DNA of 64,000 bases, from contig NZ_SBIV01000003.1 of NCBI RefSeq assembly GCF_004765795.1, positions 1-64,000 of the forward strand, given 5' to 3'. The notes under the pieces were generated by a model. That model saw only the letters and a list, made by a program, of their open reading frames with translations. It was not told the DNA's origin and ran no database searches. Each line of letters starts with the position of its first letter. The stretch's first letter is position 1. Source of the stretch: Halorussus marinus. Lineage in GTDB: Archaea; Halobacteriota; Halobacteria; Halobacteriales; Haladaptataceae. The position numbers were made by a program, and so were the translations under genes. This document shows positions 42,930-51,530 of the stretch, piece by piece.

Positions 42930-44474
42930 ATGGTACGCGAATTCAAACTTCCCGACGTCGGCGAAGGCGTCAGCGAGGGCGAGATCGTCACCTGGCTGGT
43001 CGAGGAGGGCGACCCGGTCTCGGAGGACCAGCCGGTCGCCGAGGTCGAGACCGACAAGGCGATCGTCGAAGTCCCCTCGCCGGTGAACGGCACGGTGCGG
43101 GAGATCATCCCCGGGGAGGGGGAGGTCGTCCCGGTCGGCGACGTCATCATCACCTTCGACGTGGAGGGCGAACCGGTCGAAGACCAGACCGAGGGCGAAG
43201 CGAAGCGCGCCGGCGAAGCCGACTCCGAGGCCGACGCCGAACCGACGGCCCCGGACGCCGGCGACTCCGAGGAGGTCTCGACCGGCGAGGGACGGGTGTT
43301 CGCCGCCCCGAGCGCCCGCCGACTCGCCCGCGAGCTCGGCGTCGACATCGCCGCGGTCGAGGGCTCGGGCCCGAGCGGTCGCGTGACCGACCGGGACGTG
43401 CGCGCCGCCGCCGAACCGGGCGAGAGCTCCGACACTTCAGACGACGGCGCCGACGAGCGCGACGAGGCGCTCGCGGCGGCCGAGGAGCCGGTCGGCGACG
43501 ACGTCGCGGCGACCCGCGAACAGGGCGCTCAGCCCACGACCGAGGACTTCTCGGCGCCCGCCGAGTCGGCCGACCGCGACCGGACGCTGGCCGCCCCCGC
43601 GACGCGGCGGATCGCCGACGAGCGGGGCGTCGACCTGAACGCGGTCCCCGCGACCGAACAGCGCGACGGCGAGGCGTTCGTCACCGAACAGGCCGTCCGG
43701 GAGTACGCCGAGGCCCAACAGCGCGCCCAGCGCGCCGACGCCGCGGGATCGGCCGGCGCCGGCGCCGAGTCGGGCGAGCGGGTCGAGCGCGTCCAGTACA
43801 AGGGCGTCCGCAAGACCATCGGCGAGGCGATGTCGAATTCGAAGTTCACCGCGCCCCACGTCACCCACCACGACACCGCGGTGGTCGACGAGCTGGTCGC
43901 GACCCGCGAGCGGCTCAAGCCCAGAGCCGACGAGCAGGGCATCCGGCTGACCTACATGCCGTTCGTGATGAAGGCGGTCGTCGCGGCGCTCAAGCGCCAC
44001 CCCAAGCTCAACGCCGAACTCGACGAGGAAGCCGGCGAGATCCTGCGCAAGAACTACTACAACGTCGGGGTCGCGACCGCGACCGACGCCGGCCTGATGG
44101 TGCCGGTCGTCGAGAACGTCGACGGGAAGGGCCTGCTCCAGATATCGAGCGAGGTCAACGAACTGGTCCAGAAGGCCCGGGACCGCTCGATCGCCCGCGA
44201 GGAGCTACAGGGCTCGACGTTCACCGTCACCAACTTCGGCGCCATCGGCGGCGAGTACGCCACGCCCATCCTCAACCACCCCGAAGTGGGGATCCTCGGC
44301 ATCGGCGAGCTGAAACAGCGGCCCGTCGTGGAAGACGGCGAGGTCGTGGCGAAGCACACCCTCCCCATTTCGCTGACCATCGACCACCGGATCGTCGACG
44401 GCGCCGACGCCGCGGCGTTCGCCAACACGTTCATGGAGTACGTCGAGAATCCCGAACTCCTCTTGCTGGAGTAG
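42930..44474 (+). CDS. pdhC: 2-oxoacid dehydrogenase E2 (lipoyl acyltransferase) with two subunit-binding domains
   Basis: The 514-residue protein has a single lipoyl domain (1-80, the lipoyl Lys in VETDKAIVEV) and an acidic linker. Two peripheral subunit-binding-like domains follow, one in FAAPSARRLARELGVD (about 130-165) and one in LAAPATRRIADERGVD (about 218-260). The catalytic domain ends ISLTIDHRIVDGADAA with the catalytic His and Asp. Most E2 proteins have a single binding domain. It moves the acyl group to CoA. It sits in line with the E1 genes; E3 is encoded further down (47135). Confidence 0.93.
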   Translation: MVREFKLPDVGEGVSEGEIVTWLVEEGDPVSEDQPVAEVETDKAIVEVPSPVNGTVREIIPGEGEVVPVGDVIITFDVEGEPVEDQTEGEAKRAGEADSEADAEPTAPDAGDSEEVSTGEGRVFAAPSARRLARELGVDIAAVEGSGPSGRVTDRDVRAAAEPGESSDTSDDGADERDEALAAAEEPVGDDVAATREQGAQPTTEDFSAPAESADRDRTLAAPATRRIADERGVDLNAVPATEQRDGEAFVTEQAVREYAEAQQRAQRADAAGSAGAGAESGERVERVQYKGVRKTIGEAMSNSKFTAPHVTHHDTAVVDELVATRERLKPRADEQGIRLTYMPFVMKAVVAALKRHPKLNAELDEEAGEILRKNYYNVGVATATDAGLMVPVVENVDGKGLLQISSEVNELVQKARDRSIAREELQGSTFTVTNFGAIGGEYATPILNHPEVGILGIGELKQRPVVEDGEVVAKHTLPISLTIDHRIVDGADAAAFANTFMEYVENPELLLLE

Positions 44475-44615
44475 GTCGGGATCGCCCGTCTCCGCCCCAC
44501 CGCGGTCGTCCGGCGAGCACGGAGCGGCCGAGCGCGCACGCTCCGTTCGCGACCCGCGTTCGGGACGCGTCTCGACCACACTGTTATGGCGCAGTCCGCC
44601 AAAGGGATACGGGAG

Positions 44616-44882
44616 ATGGGAGACACAGACGCCGACCGCGAACGCGAGCCCGAAAGCGCGAACCCGCCCGGTTCGTGTCACCGTCGCGGGTGTGACAACC
44701 CGCCGGAGTTCGTCGTCCTCGAACGCTACCAAGAGGAGACCGGCCACGGCACCGTCGAGGCGCGAGCCTTCCTGTGTCGAGCACACACCGCCGAGGAGAG
44801 CCCCGCGAACCTCGACGCCGCCGCCGGGGACTACGTGTTTCGCGTCGAGCCGGTCTCTCGCCCGGACGACGACGCCGCGTGA
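44616..44882 (+). CDS. Small cysteine-containing hypothetical protein
   Basis: The 88-residue product has an acidic start, then CHRRGCDNPPEFVVLERYQ and AFLCRAHTAEES, where the Cys and His could form one zinc site. It ends acidic. I start at the ATG at 44616, because the preceding ten codons from 44586 include rare ones (ATA) for a GC-rich genome. It is likely a member of a haloarchaeal zinc-binding family of unknown role. It lies between E2 and threonine deaminase. Confidence 0.55.
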   Translation: MGDTDADREREPESANPPGSCHRRGCDNPPEFVVLERYQEETGHGTVEARAFLCRAHTAEESPANLDAAAGDYVFRVEPVSRPDDDAA

Positions 44883-44990
44883 CCGTCGGGTGAGCGTGAT
44901 CGAGGAGCCGACCGACACCGCGACGGGCGACGCTCCCGTCGGCGGGGCGACTGAGAAAGTACTTTAGGTCGCCTCCCGCCACTGGCAAAT

Positions 44991-46208
44991 ATGACCGGAG
45001 TCACGCTGACCGACGTCGAGGCCGCCCGCGAGCGCTTCGACGAGTCGGTCGTCCAGCGCACCCCGATCGAACGGAGCCGGTCGCTGAGCGAGATGACCGG
45101 CGCCGAGGTCGAGCTCAAGATGGAGCACCTCCAGCGCACCGGCTCGTTCAAGACCCGGGGGGCCTCGAACAAGATCAAACAGGTCGTCGAGGCCGGCGAC
45201 GCCGCCCGGGTCGTGGCCGCGAGCGCGGGCAACCACGCCCAAGGGGTCGCGCTGGCCGCGACCACCGCCGGCGTCGACGCGACGATCGTGATGCCCGAGA
45301 ACGCCCCGCAGGCGAAGGTCGATGCCACCCGCGAGTACGGCGCGACCGTCGAGCTCCGGGGCCGGGACTTTCAGGGCGCGATGGAGTACGCCGAGTCGCT
45401 GACCGAGGCCGACGACACCGCGTTCGTCCACGCCTACGACGACCCCGCCATCGTCGCCGGACAGGGGACCATCGGCCTCGAAATCCACGAGCAACTGCCC
45501 GACGTCGACACCGTCGTCGTCCCGATCGGCGGAGGCGGGCTGATCGGCGGCGCCAGCGCCGCGCTGGCCGAACTCGACCCGGAGATCCGCGTGGTGGGCG
45601 TCCAGGCCGAGCAGGCCGCGACCGTGCCCGAGAGCCTCGATAAGGGGATTCCGGCCTCGATCGACTCGCCGAAGACGATCGCCGACGGCATCGCCACCGG
45701 CGGCATCTCGGAGCTGACGCTCGGACTCATCGACGACCACGTCGACGAGGTGGTGACCGTCAGCGACGACGAGATCGCTCGCGCGGAGCTCGTGTTGCTC
45801 GAACGCGCCAAGCAACTGGTCGAGGCCGCGGGAGCGTCGTCGGTCGCGGCGCTGCTCTCGTCCGACCTCGACGTCGCGGACGAGACCGTGGTCCCGGTGT
45901 TGTCGGGGGGCAACATCGACATGTCGATGCTCCAGACGGTGCTCACACAGGCGCTGACCGAGCGCAGTCAGCTGGTCCGGCTCCGGATCCGGATCGAGGA
46001 CCAGCCCGGCGAGATGACCACCCTGTCGGGGCTGATCGGCGACACCGGCGCGAACATCCGGACCGTCCGCCACGACCGGGCGGTCGACGACCTCCGGGTC
46101 GGCGAGGCGTACCTCGTCTTTCAGGTCGTCACCAACGGGGCCGGCCACGCCCGGACCATCGCCGAGTCGGTCCGCGAGGCGGGCTACGAAGTCGAGCGCG
46201 TGGCGTAA
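44991..46208 (+). CDS. ilvA: Threonine ammonia-lyase (biosynthetic/catabolic type) with ACT domain
   Basis: The 405-residue PLP enzyme has the Schiff-base Lys54 in GSFKTRGA, the phosphate loop PIGGGGLIGGASAAL and SAGNHAQGVALA. A C-terminal ACT domain (about 325-400, RLRIRIEDQPGEMTTLSGLIG) gives amino-acid regulation. It converts threonine to 2-oxobutyrate and ammonia. Its place inside a 2-oxoacid dehydrogenase gene set suggests that 2-oxobutyrate may be one of that complex's substrates. A second paralogue is at 60090-61301. Confidence 0.92.
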   Translation: MTGVTLTDVEAARERFDESVVQRTPIERSRSLSEMTGAEVELKMEHLQRTGSFKTRGASNKIKQVVEAGDAARVVAASAGNHAQGVALAATTAGVDATIVMPENAPQAKVDATREYGATVELRGRDFQGAMEYAESLTEADDTAFVHAYDDPAIVAGQGTIGLEIHEQLPDVDTVVVPIGGGGLIGGASAALAELDPEIRVVGVQAEQAATVPESLDKGIPASIDSPKTIADGIATGGISELTLGLIDDHVDEVVTVSDDEIARAELVLLERAKQLVEAAGASSVAALLSSDLDVADETVVPVLSGGNIDMSMLQTVLTQALTERSQLVRLRIRIEDQPGEMTTLSGLIGDTGANIRTVRHDRAVDDLRVGEAYLVFQVVTNGAGHARTIAESVREAGYEVERVA

Positions 46209-46381
46209 GCGACCCGCCGCGACCCCCGGTAGTTACGGGCGCGTCACCCGGCAACCCCGATGCCGTCTGGCGACGTTCGCGTCCGCGAGCGCTTATGGTG
46301 TCGGCGCGAGTACGTCCGGTCGAAGAGCGACGCGTCGCTCGGCTCCGAGAAGTCGAGCCGGCGCGTCCCGGAGATTTACCC

Positions 46382-47038
46382 ATGGAACACGACAAAGCGG
46401 CCTACGCGGACGACGTCTCCTACGACGAATCGCTCGACGAACTCCCCACCGACGACGAACTCGAAACGGCGGTCTCGAACCTCGAAGACCGCGGCTTCGG
46501 GGTCGTCGTGGTCGACACCGCCGAGGACGCACTGGCGGAGCTCAAATCCCGAATCCCCGAGGGCGCCTCGGTGATGAACGGTCACTCCACGACGCTCGAG
46601 GAGATCGGGTTCGACGACTACCTGATGGACGGCGACCACAACTGGCAGAACCTCCACGCGGAGGTCTTCGACATCGACGACGACACCGAGCGCGCCGCCG
46701 CGCGCCGCGAGGCCCAGACGGCCGACTACTTCCTCGGCGGCGTCAACGCCGTCGCCCAGTCGGGCGAACTCGTCGCGGCCGACGCCTCGGGAAGCCGGAT
46801 CGGCGCCTACCCGTTCGCGGCTGCCAACCTCCTGCTGGTCACCGGCGCGAACAAGGTCGTCGACGACCTCGACGCCGCGCTCGACCGCCTCGAGAACGTC
46901 GCCTACCCCCTCGAAGACGCCCGCGCCGAGGACGTGTACGGCGCGCCGAGCGCGATCGCCAAACAGCTCATCTACCGCTACGAGAACGACGACGACCGGA
47001 CGACGGTCGTGCTCGTCCGCGAGTCTCTGGGCTACTGA
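46382..47038 (+). CDS. LUD domain protein (LutC/YkgG-like)
   Basis: The 218-residue protein shows the LUD pattern: ELETAVSNLEDRGFGVVVVDTAEDAL, then IPEGASVMNGHSTTLEEIG, DYFLGGVNAVAQSGELVAADASGSRIGAYPFAA and VTGANKVVDDLDAAL with the GANK signature. LutC-type proteins act with Fe-S partners in lactate oxidation. No LutA/LutB partner is beside it, but the FAD/Fe-S protein at 23492 is a more distant candidate. The upstream GAGATTTACCC could be a promoter or ribosome site. Confidence 0.85.
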   Translation: MEHDKAAYADDVSYDESLDELPTDDELETAVSNLEDRGFGVVVVDTAEDALAELKSRIPEGASVMNGHSTTLEEIGFDDYLMDGDHNWQNLHAEVFDIDDDTERAAARREAQTADYFLGGVNAVAQSGELVAADASGSRIGAYPFAAANLLLVTGANKVVDDLDAALDRLENVAYPLEDARAEDVYGAPSAIAKQLIYRYENDDDRTTVVLVRESLGY

Positions 47039-47134
47039 GTCGGCGGGGCCGGGCCGGCCGTTCGCGGCCGACCGCCCACTCGCCGTCGCAAAACCCGCCT
47101 GATTTTTCACCGGGTAGCCCGATTTACCGACCAC

Positions 47135-48559
47135 ATGGTCGTCGGAGACATCTCTACGGGCACGGACGTGTTAGTAATCGGCGCGGGACCGGGCGGCTAC
47201 GTCGCCGCGATCCGGGCGGGCCAGCTCGACCTCGACGTGACGCTGGTCGAGAAAGACGCCTACGGCGGGACCTGTCTCAACTACGGCTGTATCCCGTCGA
47301 AGGCGATGATCACGGCCTCGGATCTGGCCCACGAGGCCGGCCACGCCGAGGAGATGGGAATCTACGCAGACCCCGAGGTCGAGATGGGCGAGATGGTCGG
47401 GTGGAAAGACGGCGTGGTCGACCAGCTCACCGGCGGCGTCGAGAAGCTCTGTAAGGCCAACGGCGTCGAGCTGATGGAGGGTCGCGCGGAGTTCGCCGGC
47501 GAGAACTCCGCGCGCGTCGTCCACGGCGGCGACGGGCAGGGCGCCGAGACCGTCGAGTTCGAACACGCCATCGTTTCGACTGGAAGTCGCCCCATTGAGG
47601 TGCCGGGCTTCGACTTCGGCGACGAGCCGGTCCTCGACTCCCGGCAGGCGCTGGCGCTCGCGGAGGTGCCCGAAAGCCTGGTCATCGTCGGCGCGGGCTA
47701 CATCGGGATGGAGCTGGCGGGCGTGTTCGCCAAGCTCGGGACCGACGTGACCGTCGTCGAGATGCTCGACTCGGTGCTACCGGCCTACGAGGACGACCTC
47801 GCGCGCCCGGTCAAGAAGAACGCCGAGTCGCTTGGCGTCGACTTTCACTTCGGCGAGGCCGCCAGCGGCTGGGAGGAGGCCGGCGACGGGATCACCGTCG
47901 CGACCGAAGACGAGGACGGCGAGGTCTCGGAGTTCGGCGCCGAAAAGGTCCTCGTGGCGGTCGGCCGCGACCCCGTCACCGACACCCTCGAACTGTCGAA
48001 CGCGGGGGTCGAGACGACCGACGCCGGATTCATCGAGACCGACGACCGCGCCCGGTCGAACGTCGAGCACGTCTTCGCGGTCGGCGACGTTGCGGGCGAG
48101 CCGATGCTGGCCCACAAGGCGAGCAAGGAGGGGCAGGTCGCCGCCGAGGTCATCGCGGGCGAGCCCGCGGCCCTCGACTATCAGGCGGTTCCCGCCGCGG
48201 TGTTCACCGACCCCGAAATCGCCACCGTGGGCCTGACCGAGGCCGAGGCCGACGAGGAGGGCTTCGAGCCGACGGTCGGACAGTTCCCGTTCAACGCCTC
48301 GGGACGAGCGCTCACCACCGGCCACGCCGAGGGGTTCGTCCGGGTCGTCGCCGACGAGCCAAGCGGCTTCCTGCTGGGCGCACAGATCGTCGGGCCGGAG
48401 GCCTCCGAACTGATCGCCGAACTCGGATTCGCCATCGAGATGGGCGCGACGCTCGAGGACGTCGCCTCGACCATCCACACCCACCCGACCCTCTCGGAGG
48501 CCGTGATGGAGGCCGCCGAGAACGCGCTCGACCACGCGATCCACACGCTGAACCGGTAG
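47135..48559 (+). CDS. lpdA: Dihydrolipoyl dehydrogenase (E3)
   Basis: The 474-residue flavoprotein has an N-terminal FAD motif VIGAGPGGYVAAIRAGQL, the redox-active disulfide in GGTCLNYGCIPSK, an NAD motif VIVGAGYIGMELAGVFAKLG and the C-terminal dimer-interface pair HTHPTLSEAV. FAVGDVAGEPMLAHKASKEG is also standard. It reoxidises lipoyl groups of E2 with NAD. It follows the E1/E2 genes with ilvA and a LUD gene between. The 96-base gap suggests its own promoter. Confidence 0.96.
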   Translation: MVVGDISTGTDVLVIGAGPGGYVAAIRAGQLDLDVTLVEKDAYGGTCLNYGCIPSKAMITASDLAHEAGHAEEMGIYADPEVEMGEMVGWKDGVVDQLTGGVEKLCKANGVELMEGRAEFAGENSARVVHGGDGQGAETVEFEHAIVSTGSRPIEVPGFDFGDEPVLDSRQALALAEVPESLVIVGAGYIGMELAGVFAKLGTDVTVVEMLDSVLPAYEDDLARPVKKNAESLGVDFHFGEAASGWEEAGDGITVATEDEDGEVSEFGAEKVLVAVGRDPVTDTLELSNAGVETTDAGFIETDDRARSNVEHVFAVGDVAGEPMLAHKASKEGQVAAEVIAGEPAALDYQAVPAAVFTDPEIATVGLTEAEADEEGFEPTVGQFPFNASGRALTTGHAEGFVRVVADEPSGFLLGAQIVGPEASELIAELGFAIEMGATLEDVASTIHTHPTLSEAVMEAAENALDHAIHTLNR

Positions 48560-48698
48560 GAGCCGCCCGCCGACTCCGCGGATTTTCCCCCGACCGTCCG
48601 GAGACCGAGAGACGACTCGCCGCCCCGGAGCCGTCGGGGCTCTCGAACGCTGTCAGACCCGACGGCCTTTTGTCCTCAACAGCGAAACACACCGCCAC

Positions 48699-49505
48699 AT
48701 GCAAGCAGTCACGCTCGGTCCGTCCGGGACCTACTCCCACCGGGCCGCCAGCGCGGTGGCCGACGACGTCGAGTTCCGGGAGTCGGTCACCGCCATCGTC
48801 GAAGCGGTCGCCGACGAGTCGTTCGAGCGCGGGGTCGTCCCCATCGAGAACAGCATCGAGGGAAGCGTGACCGAGACGCTCGACGCGCTGGCCGACCGCG
48901 AGGTCTCGGTCGTTCGGGAGGTCGTCACCCCGATCCGCCACGCCCTGCTCGCCCAGAGCGGGAACTTCTCGACGATCGCCAGCCACTCGCAGGCGCTCGC
49001 TCAGTGTCGGTCGTACCTCGAATCCGAGTACCCCGACGCCGACCTCGAAGCGGTCGCCAGCACCGCCCGCGGGGTCGAGCGCGCCCGCGAGGACCCGACG
49101 GTCGCGGGCATCGGCCACCCCGACAACGCGGGCGAGGACCTGGAAATCGTCGCCGAGGGGATTCAGGACCGGACGTCGAACGCGACCCGCTTTTTCGTCA
49201 TCGCGCCCACGAGCCACCGGTCCGAGGCCGGCGGGAAGTCCTCGCTGGTCGTGTATCCGAACGCCAACTACCCCGGCCTGCTGCTCGAACTGCTCGAACC
49301 GTTCGCCGACCGGGACATCAACCTCACGCGGGTCGAGTCCCGGCCGAGCGGCGAGCGCCTGGGCGACTACGTGTTCCACCTCGACTTCGCGGCGGGCCTC
49401 TACGAGGAGCGCTCGCAGGCCGCCATCGCGGCGCTCGAAGACATCGCCGAGAACGGCTGGGTCCGGCGGCTCGGCTCGTACGACACCGAGCACGTCCTCT
49501 ACTGA
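48699..49505 (+). CDS. pheA: Prephenate dehydratase with ACT domain
   Basis: The 268-residue enzyme has the N-terminal VTLGPSGTYSHRAA, the VVPIENSIEGSVTETLD segment, QALAQCRSYL and NATRFFVIAP, with the catalytic Thr in the TRFF motif. The C-terminal ACT domain (about 185-265) contains YPGLLLELLEPFADRDINLTRVESRP (in two elements) for phenylalanine feedback. It makes phenylpyruvate from prephenate for phenylalanine synthesis. It stands alone with its own promoter region. Confidence 0.95.
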   Translation: MQAVTLGPSGTYSHRAASAVADDVEFRESVTAIVEAVADESFERGVVPIENSIEGSVTETLDALADREVSVVREVVTPIRHALLAQSGNFSTIASHSQALAQCRSYLESEYPDADLEAVASTARGVERAREDPTVAGIGHPDNAGEDLEIVAEGIQDRTSNATRFFVIAPTSHRSEAGGKSSLVVYPNANYPGLLLELLEPFADRDINLTRVESRPSGERLGDYVFHLDFAAGLYEERSQAAIAALEDIAENGWVRRLGSYDTEHVLY

Positions 49506-49572
49506 CCCGAACGAATTTTTAAGGCCGGGCGCGCCGAACCTCCGCCGGGCGGGAACGCCCGTGGGGGATACT

Positions 49573-50016
49573 ATGACAAAACGACGGAATCCGTTCGAAG
49601 AGCTCGAAGAGCTGATAGACCGAATGTCCCGGCAGTTCGAACAGCCGATGGGCGAGTCGGACTGGCAGTCGACGCTCGGCGACGGCGAGGTCTCGGTCGA
49701 CGTCGCCGACCGGGACGACGAGTACGTCGCGACCGCCGACCTGCCGGGGTTCGCCGAGGACGACATCGAGGTGACGATCCGGGACGACGTGCTCCGGATC
49801 GAGGCCGAACACGAGGAGTCGACCGCGGCCGACGAAGACACCGACGAGGGCCGATACATCCGCCGGGAGCGTCGCCACCAGTCGGCGAGCCGTTCGGTGA
49901 CCCTTCCCGAACCCGTCGAGGCCGCGAGCGCCACCGCGCGATACCACAACGGCGTGCTGACGGTCACGCTCCCGAAGGCCGGCGATCAGGACTCGCACCG
50001 AATCGACATCTCGTAA
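49573..50016 (+). CDS. Hsp20/alpha-crystallin small heat-shock protein
   Basis: The 147-residue protein has an N-terminal helix (NPFEELEELIDRMSRQF), an alpha-crystallin domain (about 40-130: YVATADLPGFAEDDIEVTIRDD and SVTLPEPVEAASATARYHNGVLTVTLPK) and a short tail. Small heat-shock proteins hold unfolding proteins. TATA-like TTTTTAAGG (49515-49523) lies about 50 bases upstream, and GGGGGAT precedes the ATG. An in-frame GTG 12 bases upstream is less likely. Confidence 0.93.
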   Translation: MTKRRNPFEELEELIDRMSRQFEQPMGESDWQSTLGDGEVSVDVADRDDEYVATADLPGFAEDDIEVTIRDDVLRIEAEHEESTAADEDTDEGRYIRRERRHQSASRSVTLPEPVEAASATARYHNGVLTVTLPKAGDQDSHRIDIS

Positions 50017-50054
50017 GCACAAGCTCCTTGCCCGCTCGCCGTCAATCCCGAGCC

Positions 50055-50507
50055 ATGACGCTCGAAACCGGCGCGGACGCGCCGACGGTCGAAGCGACGA
50101 ACCAGCGCGGCGAGACCGTCGCGCTCGATTTCGAGGAACCGACGGTGGTGTACTTCTATCCGCGCGACGACACGCCCGGCTGTACGACCGAGGCCGAGCA
50201 GTTCGACGCCGAACTGGAGAGCTATCACGACGCCGGCGTCTCGGTGTTCGGCGTCTCGACCGACGACGTCGAGAGCCACGAGGCGTTCGCCGAGAAGTAC
50301 GAGATCCGGTTCGATCTGCTCGCCGACCCCGAGCGCGAACTCGCCGAGGCGTTCGACGTCGACACCTCGCGGGGTGCGGCGGCCAGAACCACCTTCGTCC
50401 TCGCCGACGGGGAGGTCAAGGCGGTCTACGACGGCGTCGACCCCGACGGCCACGCCCGCGACGTGCTGAGCGACATGCTCGACGACGACCTCGTCGCGCT
50501 CGAATAG
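50055..50507 (+). CDS. bcp: Thiol peroxidase/peroxiredoxin, Bcp type, single cysteine
   Basis: The 150-residue protein has the peroxidatic Cys43 in DDTPGCTTEAEQF, then VFGVSTDDVESHEAF, and ends with VLSDMLDDDLVAL. It reduces hydrogen peroxide and organic peroxides. No other Cys is present, so it must use a 1-Cys cycle with an external thiol. Start ATG at 50055. It follows the small heat-shock gene by 38 bases; both are stress genes. Confidence 0.93.
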   Translation: MTLETGADAPTVEATNQRGETVALDFEEPTVVYFYPRDDTPGCTTEAEQFDAELESYHDAGVSVFGVSTDDVESHEAFAEKYEIRFDLLADPERELAEAFDVDTSRGAAARTTFVLADGEVKAVYDGVDPDGHARDVLSDMLDDDLVALE

Positions 50508-50550
50508 CTCGCGCCGACAGCGTTTTTCGCCCCCGCGTCGAGGCTCGCCC

Positions 50551-51048
50551 ATGCAGGATGCGAGCGACGCCGCCTCGGCCGCCGACGCCGCGCCGGTCTC
50601 GCCGGTCCGGGCCCGACTCGTCGCCGGCGTCCAGTGGGCGGTGACGGGATTTTACGTCTTCGCGCTCGCGTTCCTCGGCGTCGGGTGGTACCTGACCGCG
50701 ACCGGGCGGGCGTTCGCCCTCTCGGCGCGGTGGGAGCTTCTCGCGGTCCTGCTCGGGGCGTTTCTCGCGGGATACGGCTGGGTCGCGGTCCGGTCACCGG
50801 CCGGCCGAGCGCCGCGCGCTCACGGCCGGCGCGTCGAGGTGACGCTGTTGTTGCTCGTGCTCGGCTTTCTGGTGCCGTTCGGCGCGCTCGCGGTCCTCGA
50901 TCTGCTCGGAACCTCGATGCTCGCGCTCCCGTTTTTCGCGGTGCCCGGCGCGTCCTACGCGCTGACGCTCGCGATCTCGTACGGCGTCGTCTACGGGCTC
51001 GACGCCCGGCCGTTGCTCGGGCGCGAGCCCGCACAGCTACAGGAGTGA
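50551..51048 (+). CDS. Four-span membrane protein
   Basis: The 165-residue protein has hydrophobic helices at about 27-49, 65-83, 95-116 and 121-146, with a charged N-terminal tail and a short PAGRAPRAHGRRVEV loop. No family is recognised. The 3' end overlaps the convergent gene at 51037-51504 by 12 bases. Confidence 0.6.
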   Translation: MQDASDAASAADAAPVSPVRARLVAGVQWAVTGFYVFALAFLGVGWYLTATGRAFALSARWELLAVLLGAFLAGYGWVAVRSPAGRAPRAHGRRVEVTLLLLVLGFLVPFGALAVLDLLGTSMLALPFFAVPGASYALTLAISYGVVYGLDARPLLGREPAQLQE

Positions 51049-51504
51049 CGCGATCTCGCGGGCGGTCTCGTCGATTCGGTCGCGCCAGCCCTCGGGGCGG
51101 TCGCCCCCGCGCTTCGGGGGTTCGATCGGGAGGGCGACCGGACGATACGAGACGCGCTCGACCGACTCCGCGGCGGTCTCGCCCACGAACTCCGCGACCT
51201 CGCGCTTCGAGGACACCCCGCCAGACGCGAGATCGTAGTAGCCCGAAAAGAGCTGGATCACCGCGACGTCGTCGTACGCGTCGAGTTCGCCGTCCTCGGC
51301 GTAGTAAAACAGCTTCGCCGTGTTGTTCACAGGGTCGGCCCTTCGCCACTCCACCTCGACCGCCGCGAACCGGGTCGCGTCCCGGCCCGCGACGTCGACG
51401 GGGGTCCGCCGGAGGTAGCGCTCGGTCTCCCAGTCGAGCGAGGGGCGGCGCTGTTCGAGGCCGTCTCGGAGCCGGTCGCGAACCGCGTCTGCGAACGCGC
51501 CCAC
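51037..51504 (-). CDS. Haloarchaeal protein next to leuS, possible restriction-endonuclease-like fold
   Basis: The 155-residue product has a motif-like stretch, FAAVEVEWRRADPVNNTAK, followed by LFYYAEDGELDAYDDVAVIQLFSGYYDL. A V-E-V-E-W beta strand followed by N-x-T-A-K and an I-Q-x-F-S-x-Y-Y strand recalls BglII/BamHI-type PD-(D/E)XK enzymes, but a full catalytic set is not proved. No ATG exists near the 5' end; I chose the GTG at 51504, which gives 27 bases between it and the leuS stop. The start is uncertain. Confidence 0.5.
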   Translation of the reverse strand: MGAFADAVRDRLRDGLEQRRPSLDWETERYLRRTPVDVAGRDATRFAAVEVEWRRADPVNNTAKLFYYAEDGELDAYDDVAVIQLFSGYYDLASGGVSSKREVAEFVGETAAESVERVSYRPVALPIEPPKRGGDRPEGWRDRIDETAREIASLL

Positions 51505-51530
51505 GAGCTGGCCCAGACGCCGGGGCCACT

